64,000 nt of DNA from NCBI RefSeq assembly GCF_001441165.1, contig NZ_CP013126.1:897551-961550 (forward strand). Reading direction: 5' to 3'. The notes under the pieces were generated by a model. That model did not search any database, was not told the origin of the DNA, and saw only the letters and a program-made list of their open reading frames with translations. How positions within the stretch are numbered: position 1 is the first letter of the stretch; the number at the start of each line of letters is the position of its first letter. Both the position numbers and the translations under genes were made by a program. This DNA comes from Acidipropionibacterium acidipropionici. Its GTDB lineage: Bacteria > Actinomycetota > Actinomycetes > Propionibacteriales > Propionibacteriaceae. Below, in pieces: positions 45,669-52,845 of this stretch.

Positions 45669-46288
45669 CAGGTCGGCCGATCATGGACGCCGGCCCCGGG
45701 ATCAATTTCTTCTCGATCCATAAAGAACGTCTCCTCTTCGCGACACTGGGAGCGCTGAGCATTCCCGAGACAGTGCGGGAAGAAATCCAAAGGAAGTCAA
45801 AACACGACCATAGGTTTTCGGCGGCTTCGGGCGTCTTGGCCAAGGCCCCTGAGTCACTCCTGAATATTCTCTCAGATGACGTCACTGATGAGCTGGCAGG
45901 CGCAGTGGAGCGCATATGTCGCATCCCGTTCCATCAACGACTCCTACAGTCGAAGGATCTGGGAGAGACCATGGTGGTCGCTCATGCAGCCATCGCCGCG
46001 GAGACCGGGGAGAACGTCATCGTGCTCATCGATGACGGTGGAGGTAGGCGCCTCGCCGCTTCGGAAGCCAGACGCCTCGACCGTATGCGTCACGCAGGCA
46101 AGCAGGTCGGAACAATAAGCCTGATAGGCACCGTGACCGTGCTCGAGCGAGCTGCAGGCGGGGCCCACCTTCCAGACCGGGCGGCTCTTCGTACGCTCTA
46201 TCAACGCCTACGGGGTCTTGACGACGGCGTTCCACCCCTGGCGAGCACCAACCTCATGGACCTCTCTTGTTGGAGCCGGCAGAAGTAG
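45665..46288 (+). CDS. PIN-like domain protein (putative ribonuclease toxin)
   Basis: A 207-residue protein with PIN-fold acidic positions: Asp 8 in IMDAGPGINFF, Asp 98 and Glu 101 in SKDLGETMVVAHAAIAAE, and Asp 123/124 in NVIVLIDDGGGRRLA. The block DLGET followed by a helix is the usual second PIN motif. PIN proteins are Mg2+-dependent RNases, often toxins. The last 50 residues (RAALRTLYQRLRGLDDGVPPLAS) are helical. The start overlaps the ImmA/IrrE stop as ATGA, so expression is coupled. Length exceeds the usual 130-150 residues of VapC, so it belongs to a larger PIN variety. Not confirmed by homology search. Confidence 0.72.
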   Translation: MTGRPIMDAGPGINFFSIHKERLLFATLGALSIPETVREEIQRKSKHDHRFSAASGVLAKAPESLLNILSDDVTDELAGAVERICRIPFHQRLLQSKDLGETMVVAHAAIAAETGENVIVLIDDGGGRRLAASEARRLDRMRHAGKQVGTISLIGTVTVLERAAGGAHLPDRAALRTLYQRLRGLDDGVPPLASTNLMDLSCWSRQK

Positions 46289-46301
46289 CGTGACTCGTCT
46301 C

Positions 46302-47147
46302 TCACAGAACGTCGAGCGGGACCGGGGAGGGCGGGACGCCGAAGGCGGCGTCCAAGGTGGCCAAGTCCTCCTCGGAGAGGGTGAGGTCCCCGGCCAGGGC
46401 GTTCTCCTGGGCATGGGCCGGCGATCCCGTCCTTGGGATGGCGATGACGTCACCGGAGCGGATGGTCCAGGCCAGCGCCACCTGGGCGGGACTGGCGTCG
46501 TACCCGGCTGCGACCCTGGTGAGGGCGTCGAGGCCGGCGCCATGGCGAAGCAGCCGGGCCTGCTCGATGGGAGAGTAGGCCATCACGGGAATGCCGTGCT
46601 TCTGGAGAAGCGGGAAGAGGTCGAGCTCGGGGCCTCGGCGGGTGAGGTTGTAGAGCACCTGGTCGGTGGCGCACCCCGGCCCGCCGGTCTCGGCGAGCAG
46701 GTCGGAGATGTCCTCGGGGTCGAAGTTGGAGACTCCCCAGGCCCCGACCGACCCGTTGCGCATCAGGTCGTCCATCCCCTCGATCACCTCGTCGAGCCAC
46801 ACCTCGTCCAGCCTCCAGTGCAGCAGGAACAGGTCGATGTGCTCGGTTCCGAGGCGCTCCAGGGAGCGCTCGCAGGCCGCGGCGACCCCCTCCCGGGAGG
46901 CGTGGGTGGGCAGCACCTTGTCGACGATGAAGATCTCGTCGCGCACGTCGCCCAGGGCATCGCCGACGACGGTCTCGGCGGCGCCGTCCCCGTACATCTC
47001 GGCAGTGTCCACCAGAGTCATGCCTGCGTCGAACCCGGCCCTCAGGGCCTTGATCTCCTCCTCACGGGGAGCCCTGCCCTCGCCGAGATACCAGGTGCCC
47101 TGGCCCAGTGCGGGCAGTTCCTTGCCGGCCATCGTCACGGTGCGCAT
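46302..47147 (-). CDS. Aldo/keto reductase
   Basis: A 281-residue NADPH-dependent carbonyl reductase with a TIM-barrel fold. Catalytic tetrad segments are visible: TLVDTAEMYGDGAAETVVG (Asp and Tyr), FIVDKVLP (Lys) and IDLFLLHWRLD (His). The C-terminal cofactor part has VALAWTIRSGDVIAIPRTGSPAHAQEN. The family covers many small aldehydes, so the substrate is unknown. It stands alone between the PIN gene (convergent) and the DUF3100 gene, with a 71-bp dyad repeat in its upstream gap. Confidence 0.92.
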   Translation of the reverse strand: MRTVTMAGKELPALGQGTWYLGEGRAPREEEIKALRAGFDAGMTLVDTAEMYGDGAAETVVGDALGDVRDEIFIVDKVLPTHASREGVAAACERSLERLGTEHIDLFLLHWRLDEVWLDEVIEGMDDLMRNGSVGAWGVSNFDPEDISDLLAETGGPGCATDQVLYNLTRRGPELDLFPLLQKHGIPVMAYSPIEQARLLRHGAGLDALTRVAAGYDASPAQVALAWTIRSGDVIAIPRTGSPAHAQENALAGDLTLSEEDLATLDAAFGVPPSPVPLDVL

Positions 47148-47217
47148 CGGTCCTCCTGGATCGTCGGGGTGACGTCGTCATCCACGATAGGCGCCGCCCG
47201 ACATGCCTCCCTTCCCT

Positions 47218-47288
47218 CGACGTCATCCAAAGTTGGCGGCGGCAGTGGAATACCGCTGCCGCCGCCAGTTCTGCCTGCCTTCGAGGAT
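47218..47288. repeat. 71-bp dyad element, copy A
   Basis: Starts CGACGTC and ends CGAGGAT. The centre GGCAGTGGAATACCGCTGCC is flanked by strong inverted arms (AGTTGGCGGCGGC and GCCGCCGCCAGTT). It aligns without gaps to the copy at 51298, sharing the ends, CAGTG-AATACC and GCCGCCG-CAG. Confidence 0.75.
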
Positions 47289-47325
47289 GGGCGACGCCGG
47301 GGCCCCGACGTCGTCACCACTTTGC

Positions 47326-48681
47326 TCAGCCCCACATGCCCAGGGCGAACTCCGCGACGATCACAGAGAAGATGTAGGACGAGGCGATGGCCACGATCCC
47401 CACCGGGATGATCTTCCAGCCGATGGCCTTGAGAGCCGGGATGTCCTTGCCCAGGCTCAGCCCGGCGATGGTCAGCACCAGGGTGCAGATGGCCAGGAAG
47501 GGCACCGACTGGGTGGTGGAGACGACGACGTCGGCGATCGGCGAGATCGGCGTCGTGATGAGTGCGCCGAGGGTCACCGTCAGCAGCATCGCGCTGATCT
47601 TCCCGTGGGTCAGCTTCGAGATCCAGATCGAGAATCCGACCAGGGCCGAGAGGATGACGAAGCACCACACGAAGTTCATCGAGAAGGATCTGGTGTTGAT
47701 GGTCGCCACGACAATTCCGATGACGCTGACCGACCCCAGGGTCAGCCACGTCGGAACGGCCACATGAGGGACGTCCAAGGAGGTCATCCTCACAGCCGAG
47801 GTGGTGTCGACCTGAGCCTTGCGCCGGGTGAGCAGCTTGTAGAGCTTGTCGGCCAGCGGCAGCGCCACCCACATCCCGACGTAGACGCCCAGCACCGTGG
47901 TGATGAGGTTCGAGGTGGCTGCCATGGCGGTGACCTCGCTGGCCACCTCGGGATGGGCGGACGCCACCGCACCGGTGGCCGCGGCCATCATCGAACCGGA
48001 TCCCACCCCCGAGCCCATCGCAAGGGCGAGGGGGTCGAAGATCTTCAGCGACGAGCTCACCGAGGCGATGATGCCCACCGTCACCGCCCCGAAGAGGGTG
48101 CCGAAGGCGTACATGGACAGCACACCGCGGTACTGCGGGGAGTCGGTGCCGTACTTCTCGGAGACCATCGCGAAGGATCCCTCGCGGTCGATGGAGAAGG
48201 TCGCTCCGACGGTGGCCGGGCCCATCCTCAGCAGCACCGCCAGGGGCAGCGCGAGCACCAGAGTGCCGAGCAGGTGGCCGAGCTCCTGGAGCAGAAGGGC
48301 CGGTCCGGCGTTGAACAGCACCATGGTGTTCGGACCGATGGTGAAGGAGAGATGCGCCAGCAGCACCAGCACCATGACGGTCATCATCGCGTTGGCGACG
48401 GCCTGAATGTCCAGGCCGAGGGGCTTCCACTTCTGCGACGAGATGACGCCCGCCATGATGAGCCCCCACACCATGGGGAGGATCACGATGTCGGCCACCC
48501 CTGCGGGGATGACGACCTTGCCGATCAGTTCGGCGATCGCCGCCACCAGCACGGTGAAGCCGATGACGATCCAGAGCTGGCGGGAACGCAGTGTCATCCG
48601 CAGCACTTCGGGGACTGACGCCGGGGCGGCGTCGACGTTGGGCTCTGGGGCGCTCTCGGGCGCCTCGAGGATCTCTGCCAT
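47326..48681 (-). CDS. DUF3100-family multi-pass membrane protein
   Basis: A 451-residue membrane protein with about 10-12 helices, starting after a 30-residue hydrophilic N-terminus. Segments such as LRSRQLWIVIGFTVLVAAIAELIGKVVIPAG, ALAMGSGVGSGSMMAAATGAVASAHP and SNLITTVLGVYVGMWVALPLADKLY resemble DUF3100, a probable transporter family of unknown substrate. It lies downstream of an M20 amidohydrolase gene on the same strand and near an Lrp regulator, a combination suggesting uptake of an amide or peptide cleaved by the M20 enzyme. A 26-bp tandem repeat fills the gap to that gene. Confidence 0.8.
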   Translation of the reverse strand: MAEILEAPESAPEPNVDAAPASVPEVLRMTLRSRQLWIVIGFTVLVAAIAELIGKVVIPAGVADIVILPMVWGLIMAGVISSQKWKPLGLDIQAVANAMMTVMVLVLLAHLSFTIGPNTMVLFNAGPALLLQELGHLLGTLVLALPLAVLLRMGPATVGATFSIDREGSFAMVSEKYGTDSPQYRGVLSMYAFGTLFGAVTVGIIASVSSSLKIFDPLALAMGSGVGSGSMMAAATGAVASAHPEVASEVTAMAATSNLITTVLGVYVGMWVALPLADKLYKLLTRRKAQVDTTSAVRMTSLDVPHVAVPTWLTLGSVSVIGIVVATINTRSFSMNFVWCFVILSALVGFSIWISKLTHGKISAMLLTVTLGALITTPISPIADVVVSTTQSVPFLAICTLVLTIAGLSLGKDIPALKAIGWKIIPVGIVAIASSYIFSVIVAEFALGMWG

Positions 48682-48730
48682 GGGGGTCTCCAGGGTCGAA
48701 ACGGGGTGGGCCGGGGACGGGTGGGTGGAT

Positions 48731-48823
48731 GCGACTCAGATCGAGCGGTGCCGAACGCGACTCAGATCGAGCGGTGCCGAACGCGACTCAGATCGAGCGG
48801 TGCCGAACGCGACTCAGATCGAG
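48731..48823. repeat. 26-bp tandem repeat, 3.6 copies
   Basis: The unit begins GCGACTCAGATCGAGCGGTG and is repeated exactly at 48731, 48757 and 48783. A 15-base partial unit at 48809-48823 overlaps the last codons and stop of the M20 gene. The array fills most of the gap between the M20 and DUF3100 genes. Confidence 0.95.
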
Positions 48824-50079
48824 TCGACGGTGGTGACACCGACCGGACGAGCGGCCTGGCGGGCCAGCAGGTCGGCGCGCAGCGCCGGATCGTGGGCGAC
48901 GTCGAGGACGGTCCAGGCCAGCGCGGCCGCGGCGTCCAGAACGGCGTCATCCCCCGCGGGGCTCGCGGCCGCCTGCTCGAAGGCGACCTGGTGGGGGGCG
49001 GCCTCGCAGCCGTCCAGCGCGACCGTGCCGTGCAGTCCGGGCAGCACCTGGGAGACGTTGCCCATGTCGGTCGAGCCGCCGCCCAGATCGTAGGAGTCGT
49101 CGAGGGTGCGGCCGCGGGTCGAGAGGTTGGCGTCCCAGATCCGGGACAGGTCGGGGTCGTGCTTCACCGGGGCGTAGCCGTTCTCGGTGGCGTGCTGCTC
49201 CCAGGTGCATCCGGTGGCGATGGCAGCCCCCTCGAAGCAGTTCATGACGCGCTGCTTGAGGTCGCGGTGGACGTCGAGGTCGGCGGCGCGCACCTCCACC
49301 TGCAGCTCGGCCAGGTCGGGGATGATGTTGGTGGCCGCACCGCCGTTGGAGATGTAGGCGTTGATATTGGCGGTGTGCGGGATGTGCTGACGCAGCAGGG
49401 CCATCGCGGTCAGCGAGAGAGTCGCGGCGGCGCCGGCGTTGACCGCCAGCCAGGGGGCTCCGGCGGCATGCGAGGCGACACCGTGGAAGGTCACCTGGAA
49501 TCGCTCGACGGCGGTGAAGACGGTGCGCTCGACGGCGACGTCCCCGGTTGTCATGCCGTGCACCATGAGGGAGAACGTCGAATCCTCCCAGGCCCCGGCG
49601 CGCAGCATGTCGACCTTGCCGCCGCCGTGCTCCTCGGCCGGGGTACCCAGCACCTTGACCCTCACCCCGGCCTCGGCGGCGAGCGGCGCCAGGGCGATCG
49701 CGGCGCCCAGGCCGGCAGTGGCGATGATGTTGTGGCCGCAGGCGTGACCGATCTTCGGCAGGGCGTCGTACTCGAGGCACAGGGTGGCAGTGACGTCGCC
49801 CTCGCCGATGACGGCCTCGAAGGCGGTGTCCAGTCCGTAGCAGCCCAGCGTCACGTCGTAGCCCGCTGCCCGGAGCTGGTCGGCCAGCAGGGCGGCGGAG
49901 CGGAACTCCTGGTAGGACAGCTCAGGGTCGTCGTGGATCTGGTGGCTGATGGCCAGCAGGTTGTCCCGCTGGTCTGCGATGGTGGCGGCGACGGCGGCCC
50001 TGGCCTCGGTCAGGCTCATGGGTGTCACCGGCACGGTGAGCGGGGCGGGGGCGGTGGTCGCGACGTCGACGGACTCCAT
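48814..50079 (-). CDS. M20-family amidohydrolase/peptidase
   Basis: A 421-residue di-metal hydrolase of the M20D type (AbgB/HipO-like). The metal and catalytic segments are CLEYDALPKIGHACGHNIIATA, LGTPAEEHGGGKVDML, and the dimerisation lid with FHGVASHAAGAPW. The C-terminus has YDLGGGSTDMGNVSQVLPGLHG. Such enzymes cleave p-aminobenzoyl-glutamate, N-acyl amino acids or similar amides. The start at ATG 50079 has GGAGG eleven bases upstream; an ATG ten codons earlier is also open. Neighbouring DUF3100 and Lrp genes suggest an amino-acid derivative as substrate. Confidence 0.9.
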   Translation of the reverse strand: MESVDVATTAPAPLTVPVTPMSLTEARAAVAATIADQRDNLLAISHQIHDDPELSYQEFRSAALLADQLRAAGYDVTLGCYGLDTAFEAVIGEGDVTATLCLEYDALPKIGHACGHNIIATAGLGAAIALAPLAAEAGVRVKVLGTPAEEHGGGKVDMLRAGAWEDSTFSLMVHGMTTGDVAVERTVFTAVERFQVTFHGVASHAAGAPWLAVNAGAAATLSLTAMALLRQHIPHTANINAYISNGGAATNIIPDLAELQVEVRAADLDVHRDLKQRVMNCFEGAAIATGCTWEQHATENGYAPVKHDPDLSRIWDANLSTRGRTLDDSYDLGGGSTDMGNVSQVLPGLHGTVALDGCEAAPHQVAFEQAAASPAGDDAVLDAAAALAWTVLDVAHDPALRADLLARQAARPVGVTTVDSI

Positions 50080-50187
50080 GGGGATCTGATCCTCCGGTGA
50101 GGTGAACAAGCGGGATGTGGCAGAGACTCTGCCTGTTCACCTGTTTCCGGACTGTTAACTCGCATGAAAGCTGGGGATACTCCTCAT

Positions 50188-51198
50188 ATGGCGCACGATG
50201 ACGAACTAGACGAGGTGGATCTGAGACTTCTCCATGCGCTGCAGATCGAGCCCCGGGCGTCCTGGTCGGACCTCGCACCGATCATCGGGGCCGACGCCTC
50301 GGCGCTGTCGCGGCGCTGGGCCGTGATGCGCGATTCCGGGAAGGCATGGATCACGGGGCTGCCCGATCTGGGCCGTCACGGGAGGCTGGCACTCATCGAG
50401 GTGTCGTGCGTCGGGGGCATGCAGGATCGGGTCGCGACCCGTCTGGAGCACGATCCGGAGGTGCTGATCCTCGACTACACGGTGGGGGCCCGGGACCTCT
50501 TCGTCACGGTCTACTGCGACTCGATGGAGGAGCTCAACGAGTATCTGCTGGCACGCTTCAACCGGCTTCCGGGGGTGCGGTCGTCGCGGACCCACCTGGT
50601 GACCGAGCTCATCGGCGACGCCCGGACCTGGCGACTGCGCTCCCTCTCCCCGGCCGAGGCGGCCAGGGTGCCGAGACCGCGCCCGCCCCGCCCCCGGGCG
50701 GCGTCGCATGTACCCGAGGAGGTGCGGGCCGCGGTGCTCGGCGAGCTGGCGATCGACGGCAGGGCGCCCGCCGCCATGATCGCCGCCCGGCACGGTCTGG
50801 CGGCCCAGCGGGTGGCCGACGCGATCTCGACGATGAGGGCCCGCGGCGAGATGTACCTGCGCACCGACATCTCCCGGGAGCACTCCCCCTGGCCGGTGTA
50901 CACGTGGTACTTCATCCAGCTGCCGGCGGTTCAGATCGACGCCGCCCGCACGGTGCTTCGCAAGCTGCCCGAGCTGCGACTCGCGGCGCTGTGCTCCAGC
51001 CGATTCAATCTCATCCTGGCGGTGTGGCTGCCCCGGCTGGAGGACGTCCACGGTTTCGAGGCCAGGCTCGCCGGAATCCTTCCCCAGGCCGTCGTGGCCG
51101 ACCGCTCGGCGGTGCTGAGGATCCGCAAGCACGTGGGCCACCTGCTGGACGAGCGCGGCCGGGCGACCCGCACCGTGGTCCCGGTCCCCCGATCCTGA
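50188..51198 (+). CDS. Lrp/AsnC-family regulator with two tandem modules
   Basis: A 336-residue regulator, about twice the usual Lrp length. The first half has an HTH (DEVDLRLLHALQIEPRASWSDLAPIIGADASALSRRW) and a RAM/AsnC ligand domain (LALIEVSCVGGMQDRVATRLE, then LFVTVYCDSMEELNEYLLARF). The second half repeats the plan (AAVLGELAIDGRAPAAMIAARHGLAAQRVADAI, then FNLILAVWLPRLEDVHGFEARLAGI). It is divergent from the M20 gene and probably controls the M20/DUF3100 pair in response to an amino acid or derivative. The start may alternatively be ATG 50164. Confidence 0.87.
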   Translation: MAHDDELDEVDLRLLHALQIEPRASWSDLAPIIGADASALSRRWAVMRDSGKAWITGLPDLGRHGRLALIEVSCVGGMQDRVATRLEHDPEVLILDYTVGARDLFVTVYCDSMEELNEYLLARFNRLPGVRSSRTHLVTELIGDARTWRLRSLSPAEAARVPRPRPPRPRAASHVPEEVRAAVLGELAIDGRAPAAMIAARHGLAAQRVADAISTMRARGEMYLRTDISREHSPWPVYTWYFIQLPAVQIDAARTVLRKLPELRLAALCSSRFNLILAVWLPRLEDVHGFEARLAGILPQAVVADRSAVLRIRKHVGHLLDERGRATRTVVPVPRS

Positions 51199-51209
51199 CG
51201 CCCCGCACG

Positions 51210-51261
51210 GAGAGCGTGTAGGACTTGTGGGAACTGACGCCCACATTTCCTACACGCTCTC
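51210..51261. terminator. Hairpin after the Lrp gene, copy 1 of a twin
   Basis: Arms GAGAGCGTGTAGGA (51210-51223) and TCCTACACGCTCTC (51248-51261), with further pairing of GTGGG and CCCAC inside. It lies 12 bases after the Lrp stop. Nearly the same 52-base structure recurs at 51851. Confidence 0.75.
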
Positions 51262-51297
51262 GGCGGCTCCCCTACACCTTCCGCGAGGCCAACTTCT

Positions 51298-51368
51298 CGA
51301 CGTCGGGAAGAACTGGTGACGTCAGTGAAATACCAGTGCCGCCGACAGGTTTTCATGCCCTCGCGGAT
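51298..51368. repeat. 71-bp dyad element, copy B
   Basis: Starts CGACGTC and ends CGCGGAT; the centre is GTCAGTGAAATACCAGTGCC. It aligns gap-free with copy A at 47218. It ends 33 bases before the orphan gene's start codon. Confidence 0.75.
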
Positions 51369-51401
51369 ACGCTCAGAAGCCACCCACGACGAGGAGGGGC
51401 C

Positions 51402-51845
51402 ATGGACGATCTCGACATTCGCGACCTGACGGAGTTCCGTTCCTGGAGCACCACCTTCGATCCGCCCATCGACGACCCGACCTTCTTCCTCTCGAACCAC
51501 CTGAGCATCACCAGCGCCCTGCTGCTCACCGACCTCATGTTCCCGGCGTGTGTGCTCGTCCGTGGCTGCGTGATCCGGAAGGAGATCTACGACCCGGAGA
51601 ACTTCGAACGGTGGTGGCGCGAGACCGGCGGCGCCACCGAGGTGATCGAGAATGTCCTGAACCACCTCCACCTGTGGGACCTGCTCGAGCCGAATGAGGA
51701 CGCCGAGTACCGAGCGCTCGAGATTCTGGCCCCGCGCATCGCACAGACCTGGAAGTCCCACGTCCAGAGCCAGTTTCCTGACCGAGTCATCTGCACTGAG
51801 GTGAACGACGACTACGGGCCTACCGTCACGATGTGGACCGCCTGA
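51402..51845 (+). CDS. Hypothetical acidic cytoplasmic protein
   Basis: A 147-residue acidic protein that I do not recognise. It contains hydrophobic strands (SITSALLLTDLMFPACVLVRGCVI), a Trp-rich segment (NFERWWRETGG) and a helical stretch with Cys at the end (PDRVICTEVND). It has no signal peptide or membrane segment. GAGGAGGGG precedes ATG 51402. It is bracketed by two nearly identical hairpins and preceded by a 71-bp repeat, so it stands as an isolated one-gene unit. It may be immunity-like or a recent arrival; nothing in the sequence settles this. Confidence 0.7.
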   Translation: MDDLDIRDLTEFRSWSTTFDPPIDDPTFFLSNHLSITSALLLTDLMFPACVLVRGCVIRKEIYDPENFERWWRETGGATEVIENVLNHLHLWDLLEPNEDAEYRALEILAPRIAQTWKSHVQSQFPDRVICTEVNDDYGPTVTMWTA

Positions 51846-51907
51846 CCGCGGAGAGCGTGTAGGAGGTGTGGGAAATGACGCCCACACCTCCTACACGCTC
51901 TCCGCGG
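51846..51907. terminator. Perfect 27-bp hairpin, copy 2 of the twin
   Basis: Arms 51846-51872 and 51881-51907 are exact complements (CCGCGGAGAGCGTGTAGGAG and on) around the 8-base loop AAATGACG. The left arm begins one base after the orphan gene stop, and the right arm ends 10 bases before the tauE stop. A shared terminator of two convergent genes is likely. Confidence 0.8.
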
Positions 51908-51917
51908 CTCCGACCGG

Positions 51918-52832
51918 TCAGTCGGCCCCGACCCCTGCGGTCTCCTTCACCTCGACGGCCTCGGACTCCCCGCCGCTACGGCGACGACGGGTCAGGACCA
52001 CGACGACCGCGACGGCCCACACCACCCCGACGCCCAGCTGCACCGGAAGGTTGGCCGAGGACGACACACCCACGGCCTTGAGCAGGTTGCCGATGTTGGT
52101 GAGCACGATGATGCCGCCCACCAGGGTGCCCATCAGTTGTGCCGGGATCTTCGTGACCAGCCAGGCGGCGATCGGCGCGGCGACCAGACCACCGGCCAGC
52201 AGGGTCAGCGCATAGGCGAAGTTGATGCCCGCGGTGCCCAGCCCGAACAGGAAGCCCAGGGACGCCGCCACTGAGACCAGGAACTCTGAGGTGTCCACGG
52301 ACCCGATGACAGTCCTCGGCGCGGTACGCCCGGCGCTCATCAGCGCGGTGGTGGAGACCGGCCCCCAGCCGCCGCCACCGGTGGCGTCGACGAATCCGCC
52401 GATCACACCCAGCGGGGCCAGGAACTTCGCCCCGTGAGGCGACTTGCGCACCGTGGCGACCTTCGGCGGGCGAATCGTGAAGCGGCCCAGGATGAACAGG
52501 CCCAGGACCACCAGGATCCCCGCCATCGCCGGGGCGGCCGCCTCGGTGGACAGTCTGGACAGCACCGTGGCGCCCAGGAAGGAGCCGATCGCCCCGGGCA
52601 CGCCCAGACGCAGCACCAGCCACCAGTCGACATTCTTCAGCCTCCAGTGCGAGATTCCGGAGGCCAGATTGGTACCCACCTCGGCCAGGTGGACCGAAGC
52701 GCTCGCCACGGCCGGCGTCAGCCCTCCGGCAAGCAGCACCGTGGTCGACGTCACGCCGTAGGCCATGCCCAGGGATCCGTCGATCAGTTGTGCCACCAGA
52801 CCGCCGAAGGCGATCAGAATCAGTTTTCTCAT
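51918..52832 (-). CDS. TauE/SafE-family sulfite/sulfonate exporter
   Basis: A 304-residue membrane protein with about eight helices, of the TauE/SafE (TSUP) family that exports sulfite, sulfoacetate or related anions. Typical features are the opening LILIAFGGLVAQLIDGSLGMAYGVTS, the repeat-like GGFVDATGGGGWGPVSTTALM, and SVDTSEFLVSVAASLGFL. GGGGAGAG precedes ATG 52832. It follows cysN by 13 bases in the sulfate assimilation operon, so it may carry sulfate or sulfite, or vent excess sulfite. Its direction (import or export) is not known. Confidence 0.88.
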   Translation of the reverse strand: MRKLILIAFGGLVAQLIDGSLGMAYGVTSTTVLLAGGLTPAVASASVHLAEVGTNLASGISHWRLKNVDWWLVLRLGVPGAIGSFLGATVLSRLSTEAAAPAMAGILVVLGLFILGRFTIRPPKVATVRKSPHGAKFLAPLGVIGGFVDATGGGGWGPVSTTALMSAGRTAPRTVIGSVDTSEFLVSVAASLGFLFGLGTAGINFAYALTLLAGGLVAAPIAAWLVTKIPAQLMGTLVGGIIVLTNIGNLLKAVGVSSSANLPVQLGVGVVWAVAVVVVLTRRRRSGGESEAVEVKETAGVGAD

Positions 52833-52845
52833 TGGTCTCTCCCCG

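Noticed and set aside
48731-48823. Possible CRISPR array
   Set aside because: Units are contiguous 26-bp tandem copies with no spacers and no cas genes nearby.
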